Of a DNA stretch of 64,000 bases, positions 60,980 to 64,000 are shown one piece after another. Both the position numbers and the translations under genes were made by a program. This stretch comes from Flavobacterium cauense R2A-7 (lineage in GTDB: Bacteria > Bacteroidota > Bacteroidia > Flavobacteriales > Flavobacteriaceae). Numbering within the stretch: position 1 is the first letter of the stretch; every line of letters starts with the position of its first letter. The stretch covers positions 62,001-126,000 of the forward strand of contig NZ_AVBI01000014.1 in the NCBI RefSeq assembly GCF_000498475.1. The letters are read 5' to 3'. The notes below the pieces were generated by a model. That model ran no database searches and had not been told where the DNA came from. It saw only the letters and a program-made list of their open reading frames with translations.

Positions 60980-63900
60980 ATGAAAAAACTAATACTATTA
61001 ATGAGTATGGCTGTTTTTTTTGTGAATGGATATTCTCAATCTCATTCAAAACAAAAGAGCAGTACCAATCGCTCCGGCGTAAAAAAGGAAGTTAGTACAA
61101 CAGCTCCTAAAAAAATCGCCATTAACAAAGCAAAACAAGATCCAAAGACAATTGCTTTGAGAAAACAACATGCTAAGTTTTTAGCCAATAGTCCATTTAA
61201 GAAAAACATGGCGCTTTCGGGTAAAGAACGTAAAGCAATGGGTATTCCTCCTAATAAATATTATGAGATGGAGTGGGAGTTAACCATGGATCCTACTTTG
61301 GGAAGACCAACTCCTGAGAATTTGGCTGCAGTTAGAAAACAATTGGCAGAAGAAAGACGTTTGGCAATAGCAGCTGGAAGAACACCAGGTGACGGCACAG
61401 ACAACAATTGGGTGGAAAGAGGTCCTAATAATGTTGGAGGACGTGTTCGCGCTTTGATGTTTGATCCAAACGATGCTACTTATAAAACAGTTTTTGCAGG
61501 AGGTGTGAGTGGTGGTTTGTGGAAAAACACTGATATAACCAATGCAGCTACAGTTTGGACAAGAGTTAATATTCCTGAAAACTTAGCGGTATCTGCAATT
61601 ACTTATGATCCGAACAATACGAATGTATTTTATGTTGGAACAGGAGAATCGTATGTTGGTGGTGATGTTAACGGAGACGGTGTTTGGAAGTCGACTAACG
61701 GGGGTACTTCCTGGACAAAAGTTTTTGGTGGAATTACAGGTCCAACAACTTTTGAATCTGCTGCAAATTTAACAATTAACAGCCCGGCAGGTGTGGCAGG
61801 AAATTATGCTTGTTACCCAACTACGGCTTTTGGTACTGCAGTGACTGTTCCTATTACATCAAATATTGTATTGGTGGATGATGGAACCGGTGCTACTTCA
61901 ACTTTAGGTTGTAATGCTTTGACCAACGGCGCTTCCGTTAGCGGGAAAATTGCATTAATCCGAAGAGGATCTTGTACGTTTGTTCAAAAAGTATTGAATG
62001 CTCAAGATGCTGGTGCCATCGGTGTAATTATGATGAATAATATTGATGGTACGCCTGTAGCAATGGGTGGAACAGATCCGGCAATTACAATTCCATCTAT
62101 TATGATTTCCAAAGCTGACGGTGATATTTTACAGGCTGCCGTTTTAGCGGGTACTGTTAATGGTACATTGAATCCAAGTACAGGACCTTTTACAGGGAAT
62201 TTAGTACCTGGAAAACAACATATCAACGATATTAAAGTGAGAAACAACGGCGGTAACTCTGAAATTTATGTTGCTGCGGGAGATTCTTATTACGCTGCAG
62301 CGAATGCGCCAACATATCTTGGTGGAACAGGTTTTGGTTTGTTCAGATCGGTTGACGGTGGTGCGAACTGGACTGAAATTGCACTTCCTTTAACAGCAAA
62401 CGGTAATAAACGTTGTCCTAATGATATTGAAATTGGTGCGGACGGTAAAGTTTGGGTTTCTTCAACCCACAGCGTTGTTTTCGGAGATGGTGGTGGTAAA
62501 GTTTATTCTTCTTCTGATGGAGTAACTTTTACAGAGAAATTTACAGTAACCGGTAACGGTGGTGGGGCCCGAGTTCAAATTGAGGCTTCAGCAACCAATG
62601 CAAATAAAATATATGTATTGAGTGAGCTTGATCAAGCTACTCCAACAACACCAACGATTGAAGTTGCGTTGTTCAGAACGACTGATGGATTTGCAACGGC
62701 AGCGACAGCCCTTCCTTTGCCTCCAGACAACGATTCAAGATCTGCAACTTATGGTTTTACGGGAGCTCAGGCTTTTTATAACTTAATGATTGAATCAGAT
62801 CCTGCCAATGACCAAATCGTTTATGTTGGTGGATTAAACATTCACCGATCTACTACAGGTGGAAACTCTTGGTCACAAATTACAGACTGGATGCAGGTTG
62901 TTCATTCCGATCAACATGCAATGGCTTTCCGACCAACTGCTACAAACTCTGCAATTTTCGGAAATGACGGAGGTATTTATTATGCGGGAAGTTTATCTAC
63001 AGCAACTACTACCAGTGGTGTTACAACAAGAAACAATGGTTTAAATATTACACAGTTTTATAGTGTAGGTGTTGCGCCAACCAATGCGGTGAGTGGTTTA
63101 ACAGGAGAATATTTTGCAGCAGGTGCACAGGATAACGGAACGCAGTATTTTGCTGCTGCCGGAGCCGGTGTTAACGCTTCAGTTGAATCTCAGGGTGGAG
63201 ACGGTGCTTTCACGTTGTTTGATCAGGGAGCTGATAAATATTATATCAGTAACTATGTATACAATAACAATATTAACCTTAGACCAATCCCTTCAGGGAC
63301 TGTAAGAAATCTTGACAATGATGCGAGTACAGCGGCCAATGGCGCATTTATTGCTCCAATGGTATTGGATTCAAGTTTAGATATTTTATATGCTGATTAT
63401 TCTTCTGGAACAAGCTACCTTGTCAGAAGATATAAAAACATTAAGAGTGGAGTAGTTGGTAGAGTTTCGTTCTCAAATGCTCTTTTAACGTCGCCTCCAA
63501 CAGCTTTTGCGGTTTCTCCTTATACAACGGCAACCACTACACTTTTAGTGGGAACAAGACTTGGGAAATTATTCAGAGTTCCCGGAGCTGATACTTATTC
63601 AGGAACTGCAACAACTACCGGAACATGGGTAGACATTACAGGTCCAGGTTTCGTAGGAAGTATTTCAGATGTTGAATACGGTGCGAATAACAATGAGATT
63701 TTTGTTACCATGCATAACTACAATGTAGTAAGTATTTGGTATACCAAAGACGGAGGAGCCACTTGGTCAAATAAAGAAGGAAACTTCCCTGATATACCGG
63801 TTAAGGCTATCATGAGAAATCCTTTGAAAGTGGATGGAAGTGGTTTCGCTACAGAAGTGATTATCGGTACTGAATTAGGAGTTTGGTATTCTAATAATTT

Positions 63901-64000
63901 CGACTCGGCTACACCAACATGGAGACAGTCTTATAACGGAATGAGCAATGTTAAAGTTGTTGATTTGGATTTAAGAAATGATAATACGGTTTTTGCTGCT
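60980..64000 (+). CDS. Large secreted BNR/VPS10-like repeat protein with PA-domain insertion (3' end outside window)
   Basis: The frame is open from ATG 60980 to the last base (1007 codons), so the C-terminus is missing. A signal peptide (ending NGYSQ) is followed by a basic linker, then repeats of BNR/sortilin type: GGVSGGLWKNTD, GVWKSTNGGTSWTKVF, GLFRSVDGGANWTEIA, GGVWYSNN-like strands and DGGATWSNKEGNFP. Residues about 257-400 are an inserted PA (protease-associated) domain (GKIALIRRGSCTFVQKVLNA). Such proteins are often type IX-secreted surface proteins with a C-terminal sorting signal, which would be beyond the window. Confidence 0.82.
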   Translation, partial: MKKLILLMSMAVFFVNGYSQSHSKQKSSTNRSGVKKEVSTTAPKKIAINKAKQDPKTIALRKQHAKFLANSPFKKNMALSGKERKAMGIPPNKYYEMEWELTMDPTLGRPTPENLAAVRKQLAEERRLAIAAGRTPGDGTDNNWVERGPNNVGGRVRALMFDPNDATYKTVFAGGVSGGLWKNTDITNAATVWTRVNIPENLAVSAITYDPNNTNVFYVGTGESYVGGDVNGDGVWKSTNGGTSWTKVFGGITGPTTFESAANLTINSPAGVAGNYACYPTTAFGTAVTVPITSNIVLVDDGTGATSTLGCNALTNGASVSGKIALIRRGSCTFVQKVLNAQDAGAIGVIMMNNIDGTPVAMGGTDPAITIPSIMISKADGDILQAAVLAGTVNGTLNPSTGPFTGNLVPGKQHINDIKVRNNGGNSEIYVAAGDSYYAAANAPTYLGGTGFGLFRSVDGGANWTEIALPLTANGNKRCPNDIEIGADGKVWVSSTHSVVFGDGGGKVYSSSDGVTFTEKFTVTGNGGGARVQIEASATNANKIYVLSELDQATPTTPTIEVALFRTTDGFATAATALPLPPDNDSRSATYGFTGAQAFYNLMIESDPANDQIVYVGGLNIHRSTTGGNSWSQITDWMQVVHSDQHAMAFRPTATNSAIFGNDGGIYYAGSLSTATTTSGVTTRNNGLNITQFYSVGVAPTNAVSGLTGEYFAAGAQDNGTQYFAAAGAGVNASVESQGGDGAFTLFDQGADKYYISNYVYNNNINLRPIPSGTVRNLDNDASTAANGAFIAPMVLDSSLDILYADYSSGTSYLVRRYKNIKSGVVGRVSFSNALLTSPPTAFAVSPYTTATTTLLVGTRLGKLFRVPGADTYSGTATTTGTWVDITGPGFVGSISDVEYGANNNEIFVTMHNYNVVSIWYTKDGGATWSNKEGNFPDIPVKAIMRNPLKVDGSGFATEVIIGTELGVWYSNNFDSATPTWRQSYNGMSNVKVVDLDLRNDNTVFAA

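Overview
The window looks like a chromosome segment of a flavobacterium (Bacteroidota, Flavobacterium-like). Three things point there: a dialkylresorcinol/flexirubin-type (aryl-polyene) pigment locus, promoters of the TTTG / TAnnTTTG form instead of -35/-10 boxes, and a type IX-secretion style giant surface protein. The backbone is moderately AT-rich and densely packed, with many TAATG and ATGA start/stop overlaps.

Region 1 (1-14507) is one long plus-strand operon of a flexirubin/aryl-polyene locus. It holds a ketosynthase (cut by the window start), a Cys-less chain-length-factor-like partner, a polysaccharide-deacetylase-like protein, a LolA-like carrier, a lipoprotein, an outer-membrane beta-barrel, a hotdog dehydratase, a GT2-DUF2062 protein, an MMPL exporter fused to a PlsC acyltransferase, a CrtI-like oxidoreductase, a C45-type acyltransferase/hydrolase and a phenylacetate-CoA-ligase-like enzyme. 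Together they would build, modify and export a polyene lipid to the outer membrane.

Region 2 (14513-33166) is a tRNA-Ala(GGC) gene carrying an integrated element of about 18.6 kb. The 3' 47 bp of the tRNA is repeated exactly at 33120-33166 (attL/attR). A 26-bp direct repeat, itself made of two tandem 11-mers, lies just inside each end and may be the integrase arm sites. The element is much more AT-rich than the backbone. It encodes an unknown 437-aa protein, a small excisionase-like HTH protein behind a 16-bp palindrome, a possible replication initiator, a tyrosine recombinase behind a 14-bp inverted repeat, a Sak4/RecA-like ATPase, a DUF3871-like protein, RadC, an XRE regulator and several small proteins. 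Its cargo is a Hachiman-type HamA-HamB anti-phage pair facing a three-gene minus-strand operon (four-TM membrane protein, unrecognised 650-aa protein, SEFIR/TIR protein). That operon is my best candidate for an undescribed defence system. I see no relaxase, conjugation, capsid or terminase genes.

Region 3 (33171-46202) is mostly minus strand. It starts with a TetR - ABC - HlyD - TolC export operon whose ABC protein has lost most catalytic NBD motifs. Next come a Lys/Ala-rich secreted protein with a PBCV-adaptor-like tail, a 1134-aa outer-membrane protein, a chromate transporter, aspartate kinase, a GNAT acetyltransferase and an M48 protease.

Region 4 (46427-64000) is housekeeping: class I fructose-1,6-bisphosphatase, a TerB-like protein, HupE/UreJ, dCMP deaminase, an S41 protease, an FAD oxidoreductase, MarC, DUF3109, ribonucleotide reductase NrdB/NrdA, RDD, an AAA ATPase, GNAT and dGTPase. 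Several of these form a loose dNTP-metabolism group. The window ends inside a secreted repeat protein of at least 1007 aa with a PA-domain insertion. No gap longer than 300 bases lacks a gene.
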